From: Chloroflexota bacterium
Lineage (GTDB): Bacteria; Chloroflexota; Dehalococcoidia; GIF9; UBA5629
Direction of reading: 5' to 3'
DNA: 22,546 nt
Assembly: GCA_026389695.1 (NCBI GenBank)
Contig: JAPLHI010000109.1
Span: 1-22,546, forward strand
Shown: positions 15,933 through 22,546 of the stretch, in pieces
Position numbering within the stretch: the first letter of the stretch is position 1
Layout: the number at the start of each line of letters is the position of its first letter
Translations under genes and position numbers: made by a program
The notes under the pieces: model-generated
Seen by the model: only the letters and a program-made list of their open reading frames with translations
Told to the model about the DNA's origin: nothing
Database searches by the model: none

Positions 15933-15949
15933 TCTTGAATTATACAAGA
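15933..15949. repeat. Inverted repeat, possible operator
   Basis: TCTTG (15933-15937), seven bases, CAAGA (15945-15949). The spacer contains the minus-strand TATAAT, so a bound protein would block the PHP promoter. The arms are short and may be chance. Confidence 0.3.
15939..15944 (-). promoter_or_regulatory. -10 box for the PHP gene
   Basis: A perfect TATAAT on the minus strand, 12 bases before the ATG 15927, with no good -35. If used, the leader would be nearly absent for the 15927 start and about 20 bases for the 15912 start. Confidence 0.4.
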
Positions 15950-15963
15950 ATAATTTCATAATC

Positions 15964-15972
15964 TGCTATAAT
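15964..15972 (+). promoter_or_regulatory. Extended -10 promoter for the universal stress protein
   Basis: TG-C-TATAAT is a perfect extended -10 element. The predicted start near 15979 leaves only about 15 bases before the ATG 15994, with no Shine-Dalgarno sequence, so the message is nearly leaderless. No -35 is recognisable. Confidence 0.55.
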
Positions 15973-15993
15973 AGTGCGGAATTATTTACTATC

Positions 15994-16986
15994 ATGTTTA
16001 AAAAAATACTTGTTCCCCTGGATGGCTCGATCGAGGCAGAAGCAGTGATCCCGTATATTAGAGATCTTGCTTCGCGGTTTAATTCTGAAGTGGATATCCT
16101 CGGTGTCGGCCTCGGCGGTAAAAAACGCCGAGTTAACCAGTTGCTGGATGATTACGTGCACCATGCCGTCGAGCATTTACAAAAACATGATATAACATGC
16201 CGCGCTGTAGTCCTATATAGCAACCTCATTGAAGAAGTTGTTGATTATACAGAAGTAACAGCGCCGAAACGTGATCTCACAGCCAAGGCATACGTACTTT
16301 ACGGCGGCCCTGCTGACAACATCCTTCAGTACGTAAAGCAGCATCACCCCAGCCTCATAATAATGGCTACTCACGGACGCGGAGGCTTAACCCGCTGGTG
16401 GCTCGGCAGCGTATCTGAAAAAGTTGTTTCGCAATCGACCGTGCCGGTACTGCTTATCCACAGCAAGCATAGTAAGGAAATGGATAAGGACAGGAAGATA
16501 GCATTTAAGCGAATCCTGGCGCCACTGGACGGGTCAGAGATTGGTGAGGCTGCCCTGCATAATGCCGAAGCCATTGCTCTTAAAACGGGGGCATCCATGA
16601 TACTTTTACACGTAATACCCGAGCCTCATGATGTTGAGGCAAGGATATTAGGACCGGAATTCAATAAATTCGTCAAAGCTATGCGCGATGCCGGACAGGA
16701 ATATCTGGAAAAGAAAAGCACCAGGCTTAGGGACAAAGGTATCGACGTTAAGGCCATCATTGTGGCCGGTGACCCGGCAGAAAGAGTTGTTGATCTGGCC
16801 AAACATGAAAAGGTGGATATGATAGCTATGTCGACCCATGGCAGAAGCGGAGTAGCACGCTGGGTACTGGGAAGTGTAGCGGATAAAATATTGCACGAAT
16901 CTAAACTACCCATGTGGCTGGTTAGGTCGAGGGAAATAGTTAGTAAAATGCAGCTAAACTCTGAGAGTAAAGCAGATCAGGCTTAG
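15994..16986 (+). CDS. Tandem universal stress protein (two UspA domains)
   Basis: A 330-residue protein made of two Usp domains (about 1-158 and 168-312). Each opens with the beta-strand motif KKILVPLDGS / KRILAPLDGS. Each ends with the nucleotide-binding loop, MATHGRGGLTRWWLGSVSEK (124-143) and MSTHGRSGVARWVLGSVADK (279-298), followed by VPVLLI or LPMWLV. The G-x9-GS core of ATP-binding Usp proteins is kept in both. Such proteins act in stress survival and are cytoplasmic. The short tail after 312 is hydrophilic. The next gene, ino1, starts 27 bases on and has its own strong ribosome site, so co-transcription is possible. Confidence 0.93.
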   Translation: MFKKILVPLDGSIEAEAVIPYIRDLASRFNSEVDILGVGLGGKKRRVNQLLDDYVHHAVEHLQKHDITCRAVVLYSNLIEEVVDYTEVTAPKRDLTAKAYVLYGGPADNILQYVKQHHPSLIIMATHGRGGLTRWWLGSVSEKVVSQSTVPVLLIHSKHSKEMDKDRKIAFKRILAPLDGSEIGEAALHNAEAIALKTGASMILLHVIPEPHDVEARILGPEFNKFVKAMRDAGQEYLEKKSTRLRDKGIDVKAIIVAGDPAERVVDLAKHEKVDMIAMSTHGRSGVARWVLGSVADKILHESKLPMWLVRSREIVSKMQLNSESKADQA

Positions 16987-17013
16987 CGCTCAGTACGGAA
17001 GGAGTTAACCAAA

Positions 17014-18129
17014 ATGGGCAAAATCAATGTAGCGATCATAGGTGTGGGCAACTGCGCGTCCTCTCTGGTTCAGGGAGTGCATTACTACAAAAAAGCCAAA
17101 GATGACGAGTTCGTCCCGGGCTTAATGCATGTAAATCTTGGTGGCTATCATATACGTGATATAAATTTTGTCGCAGCAATTGATATTGATAAAAACAAAG
17201 TTGGCAAGGATCTATCCGAGGCAATTTTTACCAGCCCAAACAACACGTACAAATTCTGCGATGTCCCGATGACTGGAGTGAAGGTTGTACGCGGTATGAC
17301 CCATGACGGCCTTGGCAAATATCTCTCTAAAATTATTGAGAAAGCGCCGGGACCCACAGCAAACATCGTAAATATACTTAAGGAAACCAAAGCCGATGTA
17401 GCCATCAATTATTTACCGGTAGGCAGTGAAGAGGCTACCAAATGGTATATCGAGCAATTGCTTAACGCTGGAGTCGGCCTGATTAACTGTATACCCGTAT
17501 TTATTGCCAGGGAACCTTACTGGCATAATCGGTTCTCTGAGGCTGGTTTGCCGGTGATCGGTGATGATATTAAATCTCAGGTCGGCGCCACTATTGTCCA
17601 CAGGGTACTGACCCGTCTCTTTTGTGATCGGGGAGTTAAACTGGAACGCACATATCAGCTCAATTTTGGCGGTAACACTGATTTTTATAATATGCTCGAA
17701 CGAGAAAGGCTTGAATCCAAAAAGATCTCCAAGACCAATGCCGTCACATCACAGCTTGACTATGAGATTATTCCAGACAATATCCATGTCGGTCCCAGTG
17801 ATTATGTCCCCTGGTTGCTTGACCGGAAGTTCTGTCATATCAGGATGGAAGGACGCACCTTCGGCGATGTGCCACTCAACCTAGAATGTAAGCTTGAGGT
17901 CTGGGATAGTCCAAATTCGGCAGGTGTCGTCATAGATGCCGTACGCTGCTTTAAAATTGCCAGGGATCGCGGCCTTTCAGGTGCGATCGTATCTCCAAGT
18001 TCCTATTTCATGAAATCACCTCCAATCCAGTACTCCGACGACGAGGCGCACAGGCGCTGTGAGCAATTCATCAGCGGTCAAAGCCAGCAAAGCCCCATCT
18101 GCCTGCCGGAGTGCATGGAGAAGAAATAG
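17014..18129 (+). CDS. ino1: Myo-inositol-1-phosphate (inositol-3-phosphate) synthase
   Basis: A 371-residue NAD-dependent enzyme turning glucose 6-phosphate into 1D-myo-inositol 3-phosphate. The length matches the short actinobacterial/archaeal type rather than the 500-residue eukaryotic one. It opens with the Rossmann motif VAIIGVGNCASSLVQGV. It then shows VPGLMHVNLGGYHIRDINFV, VAINYLPVGSEEATKWY, INCIPVFIA, GDDIKSQVGATIVHR and the late LNFGGNTDFYNML. GGAAGGAG stands nine bases before the ATG. The product would feed the phosphatidyltransferase two genes downstream. No inositol monophosphatase is visible, consistent with the route that transfers the phosphatidyl group directly to inositol phosphate. 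Confidence 0.95.
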   Translation: MGKINVAIIGVGNCASSLVQGVHYYKKAKDDEFVPGLMHVNLGGYHIRDINFVAAIDIDKNKVGKDLSEAIFTSPNNTYKFCDVPMTGVKVVRGMTHDGLGKYLSKIIEKAPGPTANIVNILKETKADVAINYLPVGSEEATKWYIEQLLNAGVGLINCIPVFIAREPYWHNRFSEAGLPVIGDDIKSQVGATIVHRVLTRLFCDRGVKLERTYQLNFGGNTDFYNMLERERLESKKISKTNAVTSQLDYEIIPDNIHVGPSDYVPWLLDRKFCHIRMEGRTFGDVPLNLECKLEVWDSPNSAGVVIDAVRCFKIARDRGLSGAIVSPSSYFMKSPPIQYSDDEAHRRCEQFISGQSQQSPICLPECMEKK

Positions 18130-18167
18130 GTAAGCCGGTACGAAAGGGGGCTTATTACGGCAATATA

Positions 18168-19280
18168 ATGAAAATCGGCCTGATTTCACCGTATGATTAT
18201 TCACATCCCGGCGGTGTCATCTGCCATATTTCATATCTTGCTCACCATTTTCACCTCCAGGGGCACGATGTTAAAATCATAGCCCCCGTCAGAAAGAAAG
18301 GAACCCGCTATTTTGAGGAAGAAGTCAAAGCCGTGGGCAGGCCTTTGCCTATTCCATACGGGGGCACTACTGCCAGAATCCCCTTATCTCCATGGCTACC
18401 TTACCAGGTCAAAAGGGTACTTGCAAAGGAAAAATTCGATATAATACACCTGCATGAGCCATTTATCCCCATGCTTTGTCTGAGTACCCTTATTGAATCT
18501 GATACCATTAATATCGGTACTTTTCATGCCTGCCACGCGAGGTCCAGCGGTTATTGGCTGGGACAGCCTATAATGCACACGCTGGGCAAGAAATTACATG
18601 GTAAAATCGCTGTTTCTAAGCCTGCTCTCGACTATATCTCACACTATTTACCGGCCGATTACCAAATAATACCCAATGGAGTAGACACTAATCATTACAA
18701 GCCGGCTGGCCCGGTGCGTGCTGAGTATGCCGACGGTAAATTAAACATTCTTTTTGTAGGTAGACTGGAGGAACGCAAGGGTGTTGACGATCTCATCCGT
18801 GCATGTGCACTTGTAAAGGAAGACTTCGCGGATTTCAGGCTCATTATCGTTGGGCCCGGTATCAAATTGCGCTACCAGTACGAGCTTCTGGCTAAAAGGC
18901 TTTTACCTGACAAGGTTATTTTCACCAACTATGTAACTTTTGCCGAGCTGCCCCAATACTATCGAACCGCTGATATTTTCTGCGCACCGGCAACTAAAGA
19001 CGAGAGTTTTGGTATTGTTTTACTGGAAGCTATGGCAAGCGGCAAGCCGGTGGTGGCTACCAATATCCCCGGTTATGCCAGCGTACTAACTGACGGTCAG
19101 GAAGGCCTATTGGCTAAACCAAGAGATCCGCACTCGCTTGCCCGATCTTTATTAACGTTGATCCATGACAAATCCATGCGTCTGAAATTAGCTCAAAGAG
19201 GCCTTGTCACTGCTGAAAAATACAGCTGGGAAAACGTCTCGCGCCAGGTTTTAGATTATTACACAAGGCTGATGAACTAA
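18168..19280 (+). CDS. GT4 family glycosyltransferase, PimA-like
   Basis: A 370-residue GT-B glycosyltransferase. The N-terminal half opens MKIGLISPYDYSHPGGV, typical of PimA and similar lipid mannosyltransferases, and has IIHLHEPFIPMLCLS. The C-terminal half shows IIPNGVDTNHY, FVGRLEERKGVDDLI and the nucleotide-sugar site CAPATKDESFGIVLLEAMAS with the EX7E pattern. The start is ATG 18168. An in-frame ATG at 18111 would add 19 residues inside the end of ino1 that do not fit the family. Lying between ino1 and a phosphatidyltransferase, it most likely mannosylates phosphatidylinositol at the inner membrane face. The donor and acceptor are inferred from context. Confidence 0.9.
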   Translation: MKIGLISPYDYSHPGGVICHISYLAHHFHLQGHDVKIIAPVRKKGTRYFEEEVKAVGRPLPIPYGGTTARIPLSPWLPYQVKRVLAKEKFDIIHLHEPFIPMLCLSTLIESDTINIGTFHACHARSSGYWLGQPIMHTLGKKLHGKIAVSKPALDYISHYLPADYQIIPNGVDTNHYKPAGPVRAEYADGKLNILFVGRLEERKGVDDLIRACALVKEDFADFRLIIVGPGIKLRYQYELLAKRLLPDKVIFTNYVTFAELPQYYRTADIFCAPATKDESFGIVLLEAMASGKPVVATNIPGYASVLTDGQEGLLAKPRDPHSLARSLLTLIHDKSMRLKLAQRGLVTAEKYSWENVSRQVLDYYTRLMN

Positions 19281-19299
19281 TCATGGAAAGGAAAATATA

Positions 19300-19896
19300 G
19301 TGTCAAACTTCCAGGAACTGCGCCGGAAAGCCGCTCGAATTCTTACTGATCCCTTAGTTCCACTGATCAGCAGACTTAAACTTACACCTAACATGATGAC
19401 AACAGCAGGACTAATACTAAATCTTGTTGCCGCAATTGTTATAGGATTCGGCTACCTGCTGGCGGGCGGTATAATTTTCCTCCTGGCAGGTCTTTTTGAT
19501 TTGCTTGATGGCGCTCTTGCCCGTTATATGGAAAAAACCACGAAATTCGGAGCGCTTTTCGATTCTGTCGTAGATCGCGTCACTGAAGGAGCCTTATTCC
19601 TCAGTTTTATTTTTATTACTAATCCTTCGGTCTGGCCGAATAATGTGACCTGCCAGCTTATACTAATTTTTCTTGCCATGATGGGCTCTTTCCTGACCAG
19701 TTATATCAGGGCACGGGCGGAGGGACTGAGCATTGACTGTACTATCGGCTTGTTTACACGTGTAGAGAGGGTTATAATATTAGCGCTCGGACTGCTCTTG
19801 AACCAGGTATTTATTGCTCTGGCAATAGTAGTAGTCCTTTCTTTTGTTACAGTAGGTCAGCGTTTCATACATGTTTGGCGTAAGGCCGATAAATAA
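19300..19896 (+). CDS. CDP-alcohol phosphatidyltransferase, probable phosphatidylinositol(-phosphate) synthase
   Basis: A 198-residue membrane enzyme with about six hydrophobic segments. The CDP-alcohol signature is complete: Asp67-x2-Asp70-Gly71-x2-Ala74-Arg75, then Gly84, Asp88 and Asp92. These bind two metal ions and CDP-diacylglycerol. The segment SYIRARAEGLSIDCTIGLFT (134-153) and the following RVERVI resemble actinobacterial PIS/PgsA1. The start is a GTG behind GGAAAGGA, seven bases upstream. Placement after ino1 and the PimA-like gene points to inositol phosphate as acceptor, giving phosphatidylinositol phosphate. A phosphatidylglycerophosphate synthase is the alternative that sequence alone does not rule out. 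Confidence 0.9.
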   Translation: MSNFQELRRKAARILTDPLVPLISRLKLTPNMMTTAGLILNLVAAIVIGFGYLLAGGIIFLLAGLFDLLDGALARYMEKTTKFGALFDSVVDRVTEGALFLSFIFITNPSVWPNNVTCQLILIFLAMMGSFLTSYIRARAEGLSIDCTIGLFTRVERVIILALGLLLNQVFIALAIVVVLSFVTVGQRFIHVWRKADK

Positions 19897-19928
19897 AAGG
19901 ATATTTAATCAAACTATAAAGCAGAAAA

Positions 19929-20132
19929 ATGAGCGATAGGACATTTGAATGGAGTTTAACAACTCTGGCCATGCTTTCCCTGGCATGGATCATTGCCAGC
20001 ATTATTCTGTCCCTAACAGGGATACCGTGGATAAAGGTTGGCTGGGCTATATTTATTGGCCTGGTGATTCTTATCTTCGGTGGCGGGACACTCCTTTATT
20101 TCTGGGGCAAAGCGTATATGTCCCGAGGTTAA
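19929..20132 (+). CDS. Small two-helix membrane protein of unknown function
   Basis: A 67-residue open frame with two clear hydrophobic segments, about 12-31 (LAMLSLAWIIASIILSLTGI) and 37-59, and a short basic end. It lies 32 bases after the phosphatidyltransferase and 78 bases before purA on the same strand. The ribosome site is weak (GCAGAAAA). I do not recognise a family. Composition and position support a real gene, possibly co-transcribed with the lipid genes. The overlapping frame at 19949 has no such structure. Confidence 0.6.
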   Translation: MSDRTFEWSLTTLAMLSLAWIIASIILSLTGIPWIKVGWAIFIGLVILIFGGGTLLYFWGKAYMSRG

Positions 20133-20210
20133 TCAGCATACTTCCATAATGCATTCACATACGGTCGATTACAATAAATTTGTTTGTATTCCCTTTGAAG
20201 TGAAAAGAAA

Positions 20211-21494
20211 ATGTCAGTAATAGCTATCATCGGAGCTCAGTGGGGCGACGAGGGCAAAGGCAAAATAGTAGACGTTTTGGCCGAAAAGGCGGATGCTGTC
20301 ATACGGTTCTCCGGCGGCGATAATGCCGGCCATACGGTCATCAACCCCAGGGGCGAATTTAAACTACATATAGTACCCTCCGGAATTTTCTATCCGCGAA
20401 CCGCCTGTATTATCGGCAACGGTGTGGTTATCAACCCTAAAGTGCTCATTGAGGAGCTTGAAAGTCTCAAGTCAAAAGGCATCGAAGTGGGTAATCTGCA
20501 TATCAGTGACCGTGCCCACCTTGTTATGCCCTGGCATTTGCTGCTTGATGGCCTTGAGGAGGAAAAGCGCGGCCGGGGTGCTCTGGGAACTACCAGAAAG
20601 GGTATCGGGCCGGCTTTCACCGACAAGACCGCGAGAAGAGGTATCAGGACATGTGATATTGTTAACTTGGAAAATTTTAAGTCCAGGCTATCCGAAATTC
20701 TTGAGACAAAAAACGAGATACTGGTAAAAATCCACAACCTGAAACCTCTGGATTTCAACTCCATCGTTGAAGAATATGATGCTTACGCCGCACGCCTAAT
20801 CCCCTACATTAAAGATACTACCGCCATGATCAATGACCTCCTTAAAAAAGGAGGCAAAGTAGTACTTGAAGGTGCTCAAGGTGCCATGCTCGATCCTGAT
20901 TTCGGCTCGTATCCCTTCGTTACATCATCTTCACCGCTTGCAGCGGGAGCATGTATGGGGTCAGGGATAAATCCGCGCAGAATTGACTGCGTGGCGGGTA
21001 TTTTCAAAGCTTATACAACCAGAGTCGGCGGTGGTCCTATGCCCACAGAGTTAAACGACACAACCGGCGAATATATCCGGCAGCGCGCACACGAGTATGG
21101 AGCTACAACCGGCAGGGCACGCCGCTGCGGCTGGTTCGATGCTGTTGTAGGACGCTACAGCACACAACTCAACGGATTTACCAGTGGTATTCTTACGCGA
21201 TTGGATGTGCTGGACGAGATGGATACGGTAAAAATATGTACTGCTTATAAAGAAGACGATAAAATAATTGACCGGTTCCCCGCCGATATTAATTCCCTCG
21301 CCCGGTGTCAGCCTGTATATGAAGAATTACCCGGCTGGAAGGCAACAACAAGCAATGTTCGCGATTTTAAGAAGCTGCCTGCCAATGCCCGCAAATACAT
21401 CAGGCGCCTTGAAGAGCTTATTGAATGCTCCTTTCATATAATTTCCATCGGACCCCGGCGCGATCAGAGCATCATCATTAAACGGATCATTTAG
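20211..21494 (+). CDS. purA: Adenylosuccinate synthase
   Basis: A 427-residue PurA that joins IMP and aspartate using GTP, the first committed step to AMP. Family marks are IIGAQWGDEGKGKIVD (6-21, Asp13 catalytic), GGDNAGHTV (35-43, His41 acid), TTRKGIGPAFTDK, EGAQGAMLDPDFGSYPFVTS, TRVGGGPMPTEL and TTGRARRCGWFD. The length is standard. Only a weak AAGTGAAAAG precedes the ATG. A TACAAT at 20170-20175 might be a -10 box, but no -35 is evident. A DUF3795 gene follows two bases after the stop. Confidence 0.97.
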   Translation: MSVIAIIGAQWGDEGKGKIVDVLAEKADAVIRFSGGDNAGHTVINPRGEFKLHIVPSGIFYPRTACIIGNGVVINPKVLIEELESLKSKGIEVGNLHISDRAHLVMPWHLLLDGLEEEKRGRGALGTTRKGIGPAFTDKTARRGIRTCDIVNLENFKSRLSEILETKNEILVKIHNLKPLDFNSIVEEYDAYAARLIPYIKDTTAMINDLLKKGGKVVLEGAQGAMLDPDFGSYPFVTSSSPLAAGACMGSGINPRRIDCVAGIFKAYTTRVGGGPMPTELNDTTGEYIRQRAHEYGATTGRARRCGWFDAVVGRYSTQLNGFTSGILTRLDVLDEMDTVKICTAYKEDDKIIDRFPADINSLARCQPVYEELPGWKATTSNVRDFKKLPANARKYIRRLEELIECSFHIISIGPRRDQSIIIKRII

Positions 21495-21496
21495 CT

Positions 21497-21967
21497 ATGT
21501 CTGAAGATGCCGATTTGACAGCTTACTGCGGGTTGTATTGTCGAGATTGTATCCCTTCGAAAAAAGAGCTGTTCACAGTTATTGCACGCCTTCAGGAACT
21601 GATCAAGGATTTGCAGCTTGATAAATATGCCGAGGTGAAGGCAGCGCAGACCTATTGGTCAAAGGCCAACAAAGCTTTCGCAAAGTACCACGATTTCTCC
21701 GAGGTGCTGCAGGCAATCAGCGGGCTGGAATGCAAGGTTACCTGCCGGGAAGGTGGTGGATATAAAGGCTCCCGTTGCGAGGTCAGGAACTGCGCTCAGA
21801 GCAAGAACCTGAAGGGGTGCTGGGAATGTAGTGAATATAAAACCTGCAACTTGCTGGCGCCTCTAAAGAATTTCCACCCCAACCTCGAATATAATTTGTC
21901 CCTGATTAAAGCTGAGGGCATCGATAACTGGGCAGAAAAGCGCAAGGGCCATTATCGCTGGGATTAA
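21497..21967 (+). CDS. DUF3795 domain-containing Cys-rich protein
   Basis: A 156-residue protein with Cys clusters at both ends of the domain: AYCGLYCRDC near the N-terminus (Cys11, 15, 18), then CKVTCREGGG, CEVRNC, GCWECSEYKTC. This pattern, with the C-terminal ending WAEKRKGHY, fits DUF3795, a family common in anaerobes. The cysteines probably bind zinc or an iron-sulfur centre. The function is unknown. The ATG lies two bases after the purA stop, so translation is probably coupled. The meaning of that link is not apparent. Confidence 0.88.
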   Translation: MSEDADLTAYCGLYCRDCIPSKKELFTVIARLQELIKDLQLDKYAEVKAAQTYWSKANKAFAKYHDFSEVLQAISGLECKVTCREGGGYKGSRCEVRNCAQSKNLKGCWECSEYKTCNLLAPLKNFHPNLEYNLSLIKAEGIDNWAEKRKGHYRWD

Positions 21968-22071
21968 TCACTCAAAGTTAAATTTGTCCAATCCGAATAC
22001 CTTTAAGCATATGCTCAACACATACTCCTTCATACGACATAATCAAATTTGGGAACGGTCAACTTGGGCCA

Positions 22072-22098
22072 ATATTCCGGCGTGGAGAAATGGAATAT
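22072..22098. repeat. Inverted repeat between convergent genes
   Basis: ATATTCC (22072-22078) and GGAATAT (22092-22098) with a 13-base loop in the 140-base gap between two convergent genes. No T tract follows in either direction, so it is at best a weak terminator. Nothing else is visible in that gap. Confidence 0.25.
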
Positions 22099-22107
22099 AA
22101 GGTAGTC

Positions 22108-22546
22108 CTATGTTAACGGCAAATCTATCTTGTAGTTTTTGAGCATTTGCTCAATAGCAGCCCTGGTCTTTTCATCAGGTTCGACCAGCGGTAGACGGGG
22201 CTTACCCACCCTGAAACCAAGGTAGTTGAGAGCGTACTTGATGGGCATGGGACTGCCTATCATGAACATAGTATTCACCAGCGGTATAAAGTGCCGGTGG
22301 AGCTTGGCTGATGCTTCGATTTTACCGGCAAAGAAATCGTCCATCATCTTCTTGTACTGCTTACCAACCAGGTGAGTGATGACGCCAATGACACCGTAAC
22401 CACCAAGACCGAGGATAGGGAAAGTGTCGGCATCATTACCGCTGTACACAATAAAATCCTTTTCCGTCCCGTCTATTATCCTGGCGATCTGGGATAAATC
22501 CGCGCTGGCTTCCTTTACGCCGATTATATTATCAATTTTACTTAAT
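22108..22546 (-). CDS. dapA: 4-hydroxy-tetrahydrodipicolinate synthase (DapA family), partial: N-terminus beyond window
   Basis: The minus-strand frame is open from the window edge to a TAG at 22108-22110, giving 145 residues of the C-terminal half. It enters with NIIGVKEASADLSQIARII, whose Lys is the Schiff-base lysine of the DapA/NanA aldolase fold. It continues FIVYSGNDADTFPILGLGGY, GVIGVITHLVG and MPIKYALNYLG. Such enzymes condense pyruvate with aspartate semialdehyde for lysine and diaminopimelate. The specific DapA call rests on the GNDADTFPIL region; another pyruvate aldolase of the family is possible. An internal GTG at 22447-22449 is not the true start. Confidence 0.88.
   Translation of the reverse strand, partial: LSKIDNIIGVKEASADLSQIARIIDGTEKDFIVYSGNDADTFPILGLGGYGVIGVITHLVGKQYKKMMDDFFAGKIEASAKLHRHFIPLVNTMFMIGSPMPIKYALNYLGFRVGKPRLPLVEPDEKTRAAIEQMLKNYKIDLPLT

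Noticed and set aside
18111..18167. Upstream in-frame ATG for the GT4 glycosyltransferase
   Set aside because: The added 19 residues lie partly in ino1 and do not match the family, which starts at the MKIGLISPYDY strand.
19949..20149. Second small open frame overlapping the two-helix membrane protein
   Set aside because: It lacks hydrophobic segments and has an irregular composition; a frame-shifted shadow.
22108..22449. A complete 113-residue gene at the right end
   Set aside because: The frame continues upstream to the window edge with conserved DapA sequence including the Schiff-base lysine, so this is an internal GTG of a truncated gene.
1..22546. tRNA, rRNA, CRISPR, insertion sequence or prophage elements
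   Set aside because: Read through both strands for cloverleaf-like ends, regular direct repeats, transposase motifs and terminal inverted repeats; none seen by eye. A tRNAscan or ISfinder search could overturn this.

Overview
The window looks like a chromosomal segment of an anaerobic Chloroflexota bacterium, most likely a Dehalococcoidia relative. This taxon is an inference from gene content and has not been checked against a database. The supporting signs are a short IF2 (598 aa), an archaeal-flavoured sugar-phosphate enzyme, a geranylgeranyl-reductase-family gene beside uppS, a small zinc-ribbon (DUF5679-type) protein, and an inositol-phospholipid gene set of the actinobacterial kind. Base composition looks even. 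I saw no insertion sequence, prophage, CRISPR array, tRNA or rRNA. No stretch longer than 200 bases lacks a gene.

Region 1 (1-5221, minus strand) is one tight operon reading livH-livM-livG-livF, followed by two tandem CaiB/BaiF-type CoA-transferases, the second cut by the window edge. It encodes a branched-chain-amino-acid-type ABC importer without a binding-protein gene. The coupled CoA-transferases suggest that an imported carboxylic acid is activated to its CoA thioester.

Region 2 (5222-9972) begins with a 199-base divergent promoter region. It is followed on the plus strand by an 864-aa fusion (phosphohexomutase, degenerate nucleotidyltransferase, left-handed beta-helix), then uppS overlapping its end, then an FAD-dependent polyprenyl reductase. 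Together they suggest cell-envelope precursor and lipid-carrier synthesis.

Region 3 (9973-14977) is the transcription/translation operon nusA-ylxR-infB-rbfA-truB, without rimP directly upstream. It is preceded by an extended -10 promoter and an intrinsic-terminator hairpin inside the leader, a layout that suggests attenuation.

Region 4 (14978-16986) holds a 47-aa zinc-ribbon protein with its own near-consensus promoter, a minus-strand PHP-domain phosphoesterase, and a divergently transcribed tandem universal stress protein. The last two share a compact promoter region.

Region 5 (17014-19896) is an inositol-lipid operon: myo-inositol-3-phosphate synthase, a PimA-like GT4 glycosyltransferase and a CDP-alcohol phosphatidyltransferase. 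It probably makes phosphatidylinositol and a glycosylated derivative.

Region 6 (19929-22546) has a small two-helix membrane protein, purA, a Cys-rich DUF3795 protein two bases after purA, and, convergent with these, the 3' end of a dapA-type gene cut by the window edge.

The most unusual item is the mutase/nucleotidyltransferase/beta-helix fusion, whose nucleotide-binding loop is missing exactly at the fusion joint.
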